A DNA stretch of 64,000 nucleotides, taken from assembly GCF_000142805.1 (NCBI RefSeq), contig NC_013078.1, positions 372,001-436,000 on the forward strand, in the 5' to 3' direction. The DNA comes from Lachancea thermotolerans CBS 6340 (Eukaryota; Ascomycota; Saccharomycetes; Saccharomycetales; Saccharomycetaceae). The notes under the pieces were generated by a model. It did not search any database. It was not told the origin of the DNA and worked only from the letters and a program-made list of their open reading frames with translations. Within the stretch, counting starts at the first letter, position 1. Every line of letters starts with the position of its first letter. The position numbers were made by a program, and so were the translations under genes. This document shows, piece by piece, positions 30,179-40,036 of the stretch.

Positions 30179-31885
30179 ATGAGGCCTTGTCTGAAGACAA
30201 TTGTACGCAATGTACACGTTTATCAGACCAAAAGTCTTACAGGGGATGCAGTTAAGGCATCTAGTACACACAACCTCTTGCAGTCGCTAGGCTATATCAA
30301 ACAGACGCAGAGCGGGCTGGTGCATTGGCTACCACTTGGATTGCGTACACTAAACAAGATCACAAACATAATAAAGCATCGAATGGAAACGGACGGGAAG
30401 GCTGAGGAAGTTTCACTGAGTTTACTATCGCCAAAGTCATTATGGGTTCACACTAACCGTTGGGACAATGGCGAGCTGTTCAAACTAAAGGACTCGAAGG
30501 GCTCAGACTACTGTTTGGCCCCTACATGCGAGGAGGAAATTACGTCCTTGATAGGGAGTTACGTTACGAGCTACAAAGACCTGCCGATGACCGTTTACCA
30601 AGTCGGAAGAAAGTATAGAGACGAAAAAAGACCAAGAGGGGGCTTACTGCGCGGCCGTGAATTCTTAATGAAAGATGCTTATTCGTTCGACGCCTCGAAG
30701 GAAGAGGCTGTTCGCACGTTTGAGTCCATGAACCACACATACGATCTTATTTTCAAGGACCTGGGCGTCCCCTTTGTGAGCGCATGGGCGGATTCTGGGG
30801 ACATCGGCGGCGACATGAGCAAAGAATACCACTATACCCATGAATCTGGCGAAGACACCGTTATGGCGTGCGATTCGTGTGGCCATATTTCTAATGTGGA
30901 GAAATGCAGCTCATTCCCGGTCGAGGACAACCAGTACAGTGGAGACGTTAGTGTGCGGTATGCCTTAAGCGAGGACAGAGATACACTCGTGTGCCTGTAC
31001 TATCCTCAGAATCGGGTCTTAAATTGGAATCTGGTCAAGGCAGCCTTGGATGGGGACGTGGACTCCTCGCTCCGCGACACAAGTAACGAAAAGGTGCTGG
31101 AGCTCTTCCGCGCCAACAAGTCCGAAGACGAAATGATGCTAGCAAGCGTGCTAAGGGTGATGGACTGTAGGCTCAATTCCCGATCAAACTATCCGGACTT
31201 TCCTTTGAACCAGTATCTGAAAAGTAACTTCTCGCAGCTCAGCGACGCATCGATAGTGGACGCGGAGGCTGGGGAGCTCTGCGGCTCCTGCGAGGAGGGC
31301 CATCTGAGCAGCAAAAGAAGCATTGAGGTTGGCCACACTTTCTTCCTGGGCCAGAAATACTCAGAGCCCTTAAACGCGAAATTCAGCACAAGAGAAAACA
31401 CAGAGGAGTACTGCGAGATGGGGTGCTATGGGATCGGGGTGAGCCGTCTGGTGGGCGCAATCGCACATGTGACGCGCGACGACGCAGGACTCCGATGGCC
31501 GCGCGCTGTGGCGCCCTACGAGATCTCGATCTGCGCCGCAAAGCAGGACGAGCTTGTGGCCGAGGTGGAGGGCCTCCTGTCGAGCTGGGGACGCGAGGTC
31601 TGGGTCAACCGCGATGAAAAGGCGGGGCTGGGCCGCAAGATCGCCGCAAGCCACAGCCTGGGGATCCCTGTGTGCGTGATCGTGGGGAAAAAGAGCTGGC
31701 CATGCGTGGAGATCGAGGTGCGCGCCCCGCTCGTGGGAGAGCGCTGGCGCGCGGAACTTGCACAGCACGGGGAGGCCTGGGGATGGACCGTGCAGGAGAG
31801 CGCGCCGGTGGGCGGTGCGGCGCACCATCGCGTGCGCAAGGAGCACCTGAAGGACGTGGTGGGCGTGATATTGACAGATATGTAG
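30179..31885 (+). CDS. AIM10: Probable mitochondrial prolyl-tRNA synthetase (Aim10)
   Basis: The 568-residue class II synthetase is of bacterial ProRS type and charges mitochondrial tRNA-Pro. Class II motifs are visible: motif 1 around GLVHWLPLGLR, the TCEEEIT loop, motif 2 with YRDEKRPRGGLLRGREFLMKDAYSF (split here as YRDEKRPRGG and RGREFLMKDAYSF), and motif 3 near GCYGIGVSRLVGA. A C-terminal anticodon-binding domain follows. I chose the ATG at 30179; the resulting start MRPCLKTIVRNVHVYQTKSL is a presequence, and the upstream in-frame codon is GTG only. Base composition changes inside the gene: the last 600 bp are far more GC-rich than the start. It precedes SBH1, as YER087W and YER087C-B do. 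Confidence 0.9.
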   Translation: MRPCLKTIVRNVHVYQTKSLTGDAVKASSTHNLLQSLGYIKQTQSGLVHWLPLGLRTLNKITNIIKHRMETDGKAEEVSLSLLSPKSLWVHTNRWDNGELFKLKDSKGSDYCLAPTCEEEITSLIGSYVTSYKDLPMTVYQVGRKYRDEKRPRGGLLRGREFLMKDAYSFDASKEEAVRTFESMNHTYDLIFKDLGVPFVSAWADSGDIGGDMSKEYHYTHESGEDTVMACDSCGHISNVEKCSSFPVEDNQYSGDVSVRYALSEDRDTLVCLYYPQNRVLNWNLVKAALDGDVDSSLRDTSNEKVLELFRANKSEDEMMLASVLRVMDCRLNSRSNYPDFPLNQYLKSNFSQLSDASIVDAEAGELCGSCEEGHLSSKRSIEVGHTFFLGQKYSEPLNAKFSTRENTEEYCEMGCYGIGVSRLVGAIAHVTRDDAGLRWPRAVAPYEISICAAKQDELVAEVEGLLSSWGREVWVNRDEKAGLGRKIAASHSLGIPVCVIVGKKSWPCVEIEVRAPLVGERWRAELAQHGEAWGWTVQESAPVGGAAHHRVRKEHLKDVVGVILTDM

Positions 31886-31948
31886 GTTATTAAAGAGTAC
31901 GTGCAAATCGCAGACGCCGCGCCAGCTCGGCCGGCCGGCCAGACCCTC

Positions 31949-32218
31949 TTAGAACAGCTTGCCGGTGACCTTGGCCACAACGTGCAGGGCGACCACGGAG
32001 AAGATGAATCCGACTGCCAAGAACAACACGACCAGCGGGTCCACGCGCAAACCGTTAGCTTCATCTGTGTACAACTTCAGCACGCTGTTGGAGGAGCCAC
32101 CGAACCCGGCCTGTCTGGTCGACGCGGGCGTCTGTTTCTGCTGCTTCTCCTTGACGGACTGCGCCTGTCTTCTTTTCTGCAACGTACGTTGTCCACCTGG
32201 GGGAGTAGGAGTCGACAT
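31949..32218 (-). CDS. SBH1: Sec61-beta subunit of the ER translocon
   Basis: The 89-residue tail-anchored protein has a basic, Gln/Thr/Pro-rich cytosolic N-terminus and the family block GLRVDPLVVLFLAVGFIFSV leading into a single C-terminal membrane span (about residues 60-83). Sec61-beta (Sbh1/Sbh2) is part of the Sec61/Ssh1 translocation channels. The ATG is at 32218. It converges on AIM10 with 63 bp between stop codons. S. cerevisiae has two copies; a single-copy pre-duplication ancestor of SBH1 and SBH2 is likely here. Confidence 0.93.
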   Translation of the reverse strand: MSTPTPPGGQRTLQKRRQAQSVKEKQQKQTPASTRQAGFGGSSNSVLKLYTDEANGLRVDPLVVLFLAVGFIFSVVALHVVAKVTGKLF

Positions 32219-33536
32219 GCTGGATCAATTGGCTGTGGTGAGGGGTGGACTGCGACGAGATACACCTGTACAGATGGGCTGGCTGGGTCCAGATAGAACC
32301 TAACTTTTCGGACAGGTTGTCAGTATGCAATTTTTTATGGCGATCGCGTTGCCGTCTGTGGTGACAGGCGCTTATCGCACACGTGCCGAACAATCGCTTA
32401 CCACGGAATCTTCTTCGGGCACTTTCGGTGTAGCTCGGCGGGTAACCCACATGACATGCGTGTATAGTGAGCAGTTCAAGTACCCATATACAGGCACAAT
32501 CATCATGCGACACGAGTAATGATCAATCACGTGCAATAAACCACGAATCTATCACAGGGCCAGGCCCCCACGCCGACTGAGACGCCCATTGCCACGGCTG
32601 GCTCTTCCGTACAGAGCGACCACTACCGCCGCCTGCGGCGCGTCCAGCGCTGGCACAGATGGTGCCGTACGGAAAAGCTCGCAGGCCAACGTGGGCCAGC
32701 ATCACAGGAGACGAGGTGTCTCACGTGCTCAGAGGGCATGCCAAGCCGCCGAGCAGAGAATATTCGTCGTGTGCCATGCGCCGCACGGAACACGTGCGTG
32801 CCAAAAGCCGAGACCATGCTAGCCAGCTGAAAGCTGCGACAACGCCGCAAACACCCAGCGGTTGGCACGCCCGGCAGTGGCGATTTACGGCCTCCAGGCG
32901 TGCCAGAGGCCTAGCTGGAGGGCTAACTTGTGTGTGCACGTGAAACAAGGCAATGTAAATAAATATCATTATACACGGATGAAGCAGGCTTGCGTTGGAG
33001 CGACCTGCGCGGAGCGTAGGAAGAGCCGCATGCGAGCCAGCTGAGTAGGCGCAGGGCGGACGCGAAGTGGTGCGCTTTTGGACGGCGTGGCCGCGGCGCG
33101 CGGGCTTTGCCCGCGGTCGTGGCCTCTGACGGATGCCGTGCGAGAGCACATGAGCACATGGGGGTTACCCTATGCAAGTATACGGCTCGAAAATCTCGAA
33201 ACTTAACCATTAATCTCATCAGACCTCCTTGCCGAGCTGGCACTACGCCAAAGGTCAGTGGCTAAACACAGACTACCGGGCTCTGAGCTTTTCCAAATAC
33301 CACAGCACCTACGGACCCCGATCCCGCGTCAGTTACCCCACTAAACGCCTGCACCTGGAGTTCCACCTCTCAGCGCCTACTCCGCGTTATCTTTTTCTGT
33401 CTGTCACCAGCGTCCCCAGGCTTCCACCCGCTGTGTTGCTCGCAGCGTCCAGCCATTGAACATCCACAAGCAAAACAGAATCACGATCCAGAACCTTCCG
33501 GCTTCGTATCACCACCTTGCGCGCAACCGGTCTGAA
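32219..33536. other. Divergent GC-rich region SBH1/PIN4
   Basis: This 1.3-kb gap holds five CACGTG sites: 32380-32385, 32528-32533, 32722-32727, 32791-32796 and 32937-32942. Pyrimidine-rich sequence precedes PIN4. I saw no convincing gene. Confidence 0.5.
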
Positions 33537-35279
33537 ATGTCAGACATGCCCGCAGCCACGCTACAAGAACCCTTGATGGGCAACTCCGCCGCGATGGGCG
33601 GGTCCGTGTTCGCCCCGAGATCTCCGGAGGACGATGTCATCCCCACGGCCATCGTCATCAAAAACATCCCGTTCGCCATCAAGAAGGAGCAGCTGCTCGA
33701 GGTCATCGCCAAGATGGACCTACCCCTGCCCTACGCGTTCAACTACCACTTCGACAACGGCGTATTCCGCGGTCTCGCCTTCGCCAACTTCGCCACCACG
33801 GACGAGACCACACAGGTGGTCCACTCGCTGAACGGCAAGGAGATAGGCGGCCGCAAGCTGCGTGTCGAGTACAAGAAAATGCTGCCTCAGGCCGAGCGCG
33901 AACGCATTGAGCGCGAGAAGCGTGAGAAACGAGGGCAGCTCGAAGAGCAGCATCGCGCCACGTCGGCCCTCTCGCTCCACTCGCTTAACAAGTCTCCCAA
34001 CGTGGCAAGCGGCCCCGCAGCCGCCGCCGGCAGCAACGCCAACACCAACGAGACCGCGGGAGGCGCGGCGGCTGGCTCAGCGGCCGCCAGCACCAGCGGT
34101 CCAACGCAAAGCGCCTCGCAGGCTCTCTCGAACCCTGCCAGTTCGCAGATGTTCAACGACTTTGGCAGCAGCGGCGGTGCCAATGCCACAGGCGGCCCTA
34201 TAAACAGTGTTCTCTCATCGCAACCTGCCATGAGTTCCCAGCCGCTTCTCTCGGCCCAGAACACCGCCACCTCGATGGTTCTGCCACCTGCCCTGCCAGT
34301 CGGCTCCTCAGAGCGTTACTACGCGCCCCTCCCGGCGTCCAACAATTTGCCTCTGCCACCACAGCAGCTGGACTTCAACGACCCGGACACCCTCGAGCTC
34401 TACTCGCAGCTTTTGCTCTTCAAGGACCGCGAGAAGGCCTACCACGAGCTGGCGTACCCGGTGGGACTCTCCGCTTCCCACAAACGCGTCATCAACGTTT
34501 TGTGCTCCTTCCTGGGTTTGGTGGAGGTTTACGACCCTAGCTTCATCATTATCCGCCGCAAAGTTCTCGACCATGCCGCGCTGCAGTCACATCTGCAGCA
34601 GGAAGGTCAGTTGTCGTTGATGCAGCCGCTGCAGCCTAGTTCCACTGGCGGCTCTGGCATGTCACGCTCGCATTCCTACACTTCGTTGTTGCAAGCCCAT
34701 GCCACGGCCGCGGCTGCGGCTGTGAACAGCGTTGGCGGCCAGTCCCAACACATTCCACCACCTTCTCAGTCCCCACTTCTGCAGCCCACAGCGATTCACC
34801 AGATGGAGTCTCAGCACCAGCAGCAACAGTCGCTTCTGAGACAGCAAGCCACCCAGACGCCATCGTCCTCCATCCTCCAGAATAGAATCCCCACCGGTTA
34901 TGCCACAAAGCATACCACGCCTTCTGGCATGAACAACCCGCTGCTGAGAAACGCCGGGGTTTCGCCCACGACGGGCCAGGTCCAACCTAACACCGTGCAG
35001 CGGATGCCCTCCTTCTACTCCCAGGCTCCTTCCACCCCCAACTTGAGCGACAATCGCTACGGCAGCACCCAAAACCTTGTTCCACAGCACACCAACGGCA
35101 GCGTGCACTCCAATTACTCAGTGCACTCCTTCCATGACCCCTCTGCCGCGGACCCCCAGAACCACGCCATGATGTACAGTTCCGTGTCTCAATTGGGAAT
35201 TGGGCCGGAGTTGGAGGGCGACCTCAGCCGCTCCCTCAGTGGACTTGATCTACAGGGAAAGAAAAATCTCTGGGGATGA
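33537..35279 (+). CDS. PIN4: Pin4/Mdt1-type RRM protein
   Basis: The 580-residue protein has one RRM (about residues 37-110: AIVIKNIPFAIKKEQLLEVI, then RGLAFANFAT), followed directly by the conserved basic helix QAERERIEREKREKRGQLEEQ. The block PLPPQQLDFNDPDTLELYSQ and an R3H-like/KH-like conserved region follow at about residues 290-365. The rest is Ser/Gln/Asn-rich and disordered, ending SLSGLDLQGKKNLWG, the family's C-terminus. Pin4 is a Rad53-interacting phosphoprotein in G2/M progression and the damage response. The ATG is at 33537; the frame upstream begins only with TTG. It precedes SAS3, as YBL051C and YBL052C are adjacent in S. cerevisiae, with ADH6 between them here. Confidence 0.92.
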   Translation: MSDMPAATLQEPLMGNSAAMGGSVFAPRSPEDDVIPTAIVIKNIPFAIKKEQLLEVIAKMDLPLPYAFNYHFDNGVFRGLAFANFATTDETTQVVHSLNGKEIGGRKLRVEYKKMLPQAERERIEREKREKRGQLEEQHRATSALSLHSLNKSPNVASGPAAAAGSNANTNETAGGAAAGSAAASTSGPTQSASQALSNPASSQMFNDFGSSGGANATGGPINSVLSSQPAMSSQPLLSAQNTATSMVLPPALPVGSSERYYAPLPASNNLPLPPQQLDFNDPDTLELYSQLLLFKDREKAYHELAYPVGLSASHKRVINVLCSFLGLVEVYDPSFIIIRRKVLDHAALQSHLQQEGQLSLMQPLQPSSTGGSGMSRSHSYTSLLQAHATAAAAAVNSVGGQSQHIPPPSQSPLLQPTAIHQMESQHQQQQSLLRQQATQTPSSSILQNRIPTGYATKHTTPSGMNNPLLRNAGVSPTTGQVQPNTVQRMPSFYSQAPSTPNLSDNRYGSTQNLVPQHTNGSVHSNYSVHSFHDPSAADPQNHAMMYSSVSQLGIGPELEGDLSRSLSGLDLQGKKNLWG

Positions 35280-36152
35280 AAACGAAACGTCGAATTATGG
35301 GTTTTCAGACAACAAGAAAGACCTTGAGTGTCTTTGTTTGAGTGCTCACGAAGTTACGAAGAATGAATGAACAGTCAAAAAGCTAAAATGAACGCGAAGT
35401 GGTTACGACACCGGCGAGACCTATGAGACCTGACTTTTTTTTTACACTATTTTTCCCCTGTCTGGTATTTTGAATACGCGGGGAAGGGTTAGTCTAGGGT
35501 TTTCGTTGACGACTTACGAACAATAATTTCCTCTGCATAATCCCCAAATGATAGATTCGACACTGCGCGCTCTGCTCTACGTGTATTATGCCCCGCTCTC
35601 TGCAGCTTTTACCCATTCTTATAAACAATGTGTAATCCAAAAAAAATGAAGTTGATAATGCTATTTGCCAGCACTGCGGGCGAGCGGCACACCATCGCCA
35701 CAAGTTCATAACGCCGGTTGCCACCCTTGCGCCGTCGGCTTCGAAAACTTACGAAATGTCAAAAATTGACACGAAAAAAAATTTGAATTCCGCTTTCTCC
35801 AGCAATTCACAAGCCTCGGTGCCGTAGGTACTATGCAGATAATTTGGTGCTTAGTTGCGTAAGGCAAAGAAAAATGGGTTGCTGTTTTGGCTCGCTAGAT
35901 GCAAAGAACGCCCTCGTAAGGCCATGTTTCATGTAGCGACCTGTGACCGAGTGCAGGTTGAGCGGACGTCATCATTTAGCGCGGGTATTAGTAAAGCTTC
36001 TATTACAGTTGCAAGCTTGCTCTAAGAATGACTGCGGCCTGGCGCAAGGTATAAAGGCAGTAGTGTTCCTTGTGTCTCTCGCTTTGACTTGGCAGATCTT
36101 TGTAGTTGTGACATAAGACAATTCATCACATCAAAAAACTCAAAAGCTGAAA
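35280..36152. other. Intergenic region PIN4-ADH6
   Basis: An 873-bp gap serving as the ADH6-like promoter. I see poly-T and poly-A runs but no gene, tRNA or clear repeat. Confidence 0.5.
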
Positions 36153-37235
36153 ATGTCATATCCCGAAAAGTTCCAAGGTATTGCCGTTCAGGACCATAAT
36201 GACTGGACACATCCCAAGAAGATCTCTTACGAGCCTAAAAAATTTGACGACTACGACGTTGATGTGGAAATCGAGGCCTGTGGTATCTGCGGTAGTGATA
36301 CCCACTGCGCCAGCGGGAACTGGGGCCCTAAGTCGCTGCCGCTTGTCGTTGGCCATGAAGTGATTGGCCGCGTGGTTCGCGTTGGTCCCAAGTGCCACAC
36401 CGGTGTAAAGGTCGGTGACCGCGTGGGTGTCGGTGCGCAGGTGTCTTCGTGCTTGGACTGCGACCGCTGCAACAGCGATTTTGAGCCCTACTGCGCCGAA
36501 TTCATCACAACTTACAGTCAGCCCTACCCAGATGGCTACGTTTCGCAGGGTGGTTATGCGTCTCACATTCGCGCGCATGAGCATTTCGTGATTCCTATCC
36601 CAGAGAAAATCCCAACGCACCTAGCTGCCCCGCTTCTTTGCGGCGGTATCACGGTATTCTCGCCTCTAATTAACAACGATTGCGGACCAAACAAGAAAGT
36701 CGGAATCGTGGGTATCGGCGGTATTGGCCACATGGGTCTGATCTTCGCCAAAGCTCTCGGAGCTGAGGTCTATGCAATTTCCAGATCGTCTGCTAAAAAA
36801 GAAGACGCCATGAAGCTAGGCGCTGACCACTTCATCGCTACGAAGGAGGAGCCTGACTGGGAAAAGAAGTACGCCAGCACTCTGGACCTGGTTATTGTTT
36901 GTGCCAGCTCTCTGACTGAAATTAACCTGGAGCAACTCATCAAAACTATGAGAATCAAAGGTAGAATCATTTCCATTTGCGTGCCAAAGGAGACTGAAGA
37001 GCTTAACCTCAAGCCCTTCCAGCTCAGTGGTATCACGATCGGAAACAGTCAGTTGGGCTCTCGTAAGGAGTTGATTCAGTTGCTGCAATTGGTTGCAGAC
37101 AAGGACTTAAAAATCTGGGTTGAGACATTGCCTATCAGCGAAGAATCTGTTCACGACGCCTTTGTGAGAATGGAAAAGGGCGATGTTAGGTACAGGTTTA
37201 CGTTAACCGACTTTGATAAGGAGTTCCGCAACTGA
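36153..37235 (+). CDS. ADH6: NADPH-dependent medium-chain alcohol dehydrogenase (Adh6/Adh7 type)
   Basis: The 360-residue cytosolic zinc enzyme reduces aldehydes such as cinnamaldehyde and long-chain or branched aldehydes with NADPH. Catalytic zinc ligands are Cys46 and His68-Glu69 (GHE); the structural zinc site is Cys100, 103, 106 and 114. The Rossmann motif is GIVGIGGIGHMG, and the strand ends in ISRSS, whose Ser-Arg favours NADPH. The sequence aligns along its whole length with S. cerevisiae Adh6, including the YRFTL near the C-terminus. The ATG at 36153 gives MSYPEKFQGIA. In S. cerevisiae ADH6 and ADH7 are subtelomeric; here the gene sits inside the conserved PIN4-SAS3 pair, so it was probably inserted or the order has been changed in one lineage. 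Confidence 0.93.
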   Translation: MSYPEKFQGIAVQDHNDWTHPKKISYEPKKFDDYDVDVEIEACGICGSDTHCASGNWGPKSLPLVVGHEVIGRVVRVGPKCHTGVKVGDRVGVGAQVSSCLDCDRCNSDFEPYCAEFITTYSQPYPDGYVSQGGYASHIRAHEHFVIPIPEKIPTHLAAPLLCGGITVFSPLINNDCGPNKKVGIVGIGGIGHMGLIFAKALGAEVYAISRSSAKKEDAMKLGADHFIATKEEPDWEKKYASTLDLVIVCASSLTEINLEQLIKTMRIKGRIISICVPKETEELNLKPFQLSGITIGNSQLGSRKELIQLLQLVADKDLKIWVETLPISEESVHDAFVRMEKGDVRYRFTLTDFDKEFRN

Positions 37236-37557
37236 ACCAAAATTAGTGCGCAGACCTTATAGGTTGAGGGTATAACTATTTAGATGTCAACCGGCGATGT
37301 TGAACATATAGCACGTGATATAGACGGATTCCCTTCCAACTTTGTTGTTGTTACGTGAATGCGTTTGGTCATGAAGAGAGGTAAGCAACCAGCACTTTAG
37401 CGAGTAGAGAGTAGCGTGTGAGTGAATTGCTACAAAGCTGGTTTTTTGGTTTTCGGGTTTCGTGGAAGCGGCTTTTATGGCAGTGTTTTAAGTTTAACTC
37501 TTCTCAAATCAAAGCCATTTGTGAATATTTTGAGGCACACCGATCAGGCTACAGGCC
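37236..37557. other. Intergenic region ADH6-SAS3
   Basis: A 322-bp gap between plus-strand genes, with a tagcacgtgata E-box (about 37310-37320). I see nothing else in it. Confidence 0.5.
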
Positions 37558-39780
37558 ATGGGCTCAAAGGATGTCAATAGTCAGCGACATCAGCGCCTCT
37601 TGCGGAACATTGAAATCACAGACAATGTACACGCTGTTACGGCGAACGAAATAGCTCGCAACCCCGATGGCTACGCCCGTCAAACAAGAGCGAAATTAGC
37701 ATACCATCCTCGTGATGAGAAAACCGAACTCCAAGTGAAGCCCAATCTTCAGTGGTCACTACCAGACGATGCAAAAGAAGCAAACGCACTCAGTTCGCAC
37801 GTCGAGTTTATCAAGGTTGACCCTGTGAGAGGCACATTCAACAAGCATATCGTTAAACTGCGATATGACCCAAGGAAATTGCTGAGTTTCGACAACTTGA
37901 TCAACAACGCGGCGCCCGATCCCCAGAAATACCATGTTGACTTCGAGATACGTGAGCCTGAAACTCTTTTCAACAGAATCGACAACGAGTGTTCCAAGCC
38001 ATACAGATGCGCAATCGGGGACAGGAGAGATTACTCAACACAGAGAACGACACCGTCGCTGAAGGACCGCGAATTCTTTCAATCTCTGCTTCATAAAGCC
38101 GCTCCTGCAAGCTACTACAATGGCAACCTACTTCTGGCGTTCAATGAAGCAGAAGAGCGGGAAATCACCAACCCCAAGAAAAACAAGTCCAGGAAAGCCC
38201 CATCGAAGATTGAGTACATTTACTTCCGTGACCATGAGATAAAAACGTGGTATACAGCGCCGTACCCCGAAGAGTTCAACAAAAACAAGATTTTGTATAT
38301 CTGCGAGTATTGCCTCAAGTACATGAACTCGCGTTACGTTATACACCGGCACCAATTAAAATGTTCGCTTCGCCATCCGCCTGGGAATGAAATCTATAGA
38401 GAAGGAAACATATCCATTTGGGAAGTGGACGGCCGTGAAAATGTCATATATTGTCAAAATCTGTGTCTACTGGCCAAACTGTTTCTGAACTCGAAAACTC
38501 TCTATTACGATGTCGAACCATTCATTTTTTATGTCCTCACCGAACGCGAGGATACGGGCGAGGAGTCGCAATTTCATTTCGTTGGATACTTTTCGAAAGA
38601 AAAGCTGACTTCAACTGATTACAACTTGAGTTGTATTTTAACACTTCCAATTTATCAAAGAAAAGGATATGGTCATTTTCTTGTTGATTTCTCATACCTG
38701 CTCACAAGAAGAGAGTATAAATGGGGCACCCCTGAAAAGCCTCTGTCAGATCTTGGACTTCTTTCATATCGGAACTTTTGGAAGACAAAGATATGCGAAG
38801 TCCTGGGAGAGCTGAAGGAAGAAATTAATCATGCAGAGAAGAAGGGCGAGATTCTGCATTGTAGTATTGAAGACCTGTCCAATCTGACGGGAATGATACC
38901 AACTGATGTCGTTTTCGGACTAGAGCAAATAGGCGCCCTTCATTACTACAAAGGAGAAAGCAAGCTGCAATTTGCGATCAAAATCGACAATTGGTCTCTC
39001 ATTGATGAGGTCAACAATGCTAGAAAGTCTAAGGGCTATCGTGCTCTTGTGCCAGAAAAATTGGTTTGGAAGCCAATGATATTTGGCCCCTCCTGTGGCA
39101 TCAATGCTATGGGGACAATGATTGAAACAACAACTGGAGCGGCACGGAGTACGGCTACTGGTCAGCAGAATGGTATCGATACTTTCAAAAATAGCGTTTC
39201 CGTGTTGGTTAATTTCCTACGGGATGACATAGAAGATCCTAGGAGCATGGAAGCTATATGCCAACAAAAAATTCATGACCAGCAAGGGCGCCACTTTGAC
39301 ACTTCCAAAATAAACCTTATGACCTTAGCATTCAACGCGCCTGTATCTCGCAGGCTAAAAAATTCTGCATCTAGCCTTGTTTCGGTTCCTAATCGTTACG
39401 ACGATAATGAAACTAACAATAACACGTTCTCAGCTCCCAATGGCGGCGCTGATCTGGGTATTGTAGATCCAGAGCTACTCGAAGAAACGGAGCAGATTGA
39501 TGAAGAGGATGAAGATAATGACTTGAACGAAACACTTGCAGACGGCGATACCATAGGAGACGAAGAAGTTAAATTCTCAAGCACTTCAGAGGATGAGGAA
39601 GAGGATGAAGACGAGGAAATTCCCGGGCGAGGTGTGTCCAGCTCCCAAGGAAGGTTCAGCAGAACTAGGAGTGGACGTGCGATCAATAGCCACCGGGTCA
39701 TTGACAGCGACGAACATGAGGAAGAGCATATCGCCACAAGACGACTTCGTAGCATGGACCCACTACTAAAAAATTTGTAA
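37558..39780 (+). CDS. SAS3: MYST histone acetyltransferase Sas3 (NuA3 catalytic subunit)
   Basis: The 740-residue protein acetylates histone H3 (Lys14/Lys23) within NuA3. The MYST domain starts with IEYIYFRDHEIKTWYTAPYP and a C2HC zinc finger CEYCLKYM...HRHQLKC (about residues 260-285). The acetyl-CoA site is LTLPIYQRKGYGHFLVDFSY (about 361-380), and the catalytic glutamate region is EKPLSDLG just after. The C-terminus is acidic with long Glu/Asp runs, as in Sas3. The ATG is at 37558. Length is shorter than S. cerevisiae Sas3 (831). Esa1 is excluded by the absence of a chromodomain and Sas2 by the length. Synteny with PIN4 supports the call. Confidence 0.94.
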   Translation: MGSKDVNSQRHQRLLRNIEITDNVHAVTANEIARNPDGYARQTRAKLAYHPRDEKTELQVKPNLQWSLPDDAKEANALSSHVEFIKVDPVRGTFNKHIVKLRYDPRKLLSFDNLINNAAPDPQKYHVDFEIREPETLFNRIDNECSKPYRCAIGDRRDYSTQRTTPSLKDREFFQSLLHKAAPASYYNGNLLLAFNEAEEREITNPKKNKSRKAPSKIEYIYFRDHEIKTWYTAPYPEEFNKNKILYICEYCLKYMNSRYVIHRHQLKCSLRHPPGNEIYREGNISIWEVDGRENVIYCQNLCLLAKLFLNSKTLYYDVEPFIFYVLTEREDTGEESQFHFVGYFSKEKLTSTDYNLSCILTLPIYQRKGYGHFLVDFSYLLTRREYKWGTPEKPLSDLGLLSYRNFWKTKICEVLGELKEEINHAEKKGEILHCSIEDLSNLTGMIPTDVVFGLEQIGALHYYKGESKLQFAIKIDNWSLIDEVNNARKSKGYRALVPEKLVWKPMIFGPSCGINAMGTMIETTTGAARSTATGQQNGIDTFKNSVSVLVNFLRDDIEDPRSMEAICQQKIHDQQGRHFDTSKINLMTLAFNAPVSRRLKNSASSLVSVPNRYDDNETNNNTFSAPNGGADLGIVDPELLEETEQIDEEDEDNDLNETLADGDTIGDEEVKFSSTSEDEEEDEDEEIPGRGVSSSQGRFSRTRSGRAINSHRVIDSDEHEEEHIATRRLRSMDPLLKNL

Positions 39781-40036
39781 TAGTAAACTGTAAAATTAGT
39801 TAGCCAAAAAGGTAACGTATTAACACCTAACATATTCAACCTAGATAATACATAGTCTCCAGCTTGTTTCTTCCTAAATAAAAAAAAAGGGAACCGAGGA
39901 CCATAACCGTGAACCTTGAAGAGTAAGTTAACGAACACAAAAACCGGCCTGTTGTTCGCAACTCGTCGTAAAACTTTTGGATGGCGCGAGGCTTGAATAG
40001 TCAAGTTTCACAACTGTGACTGCCTCATTTTTGTCG

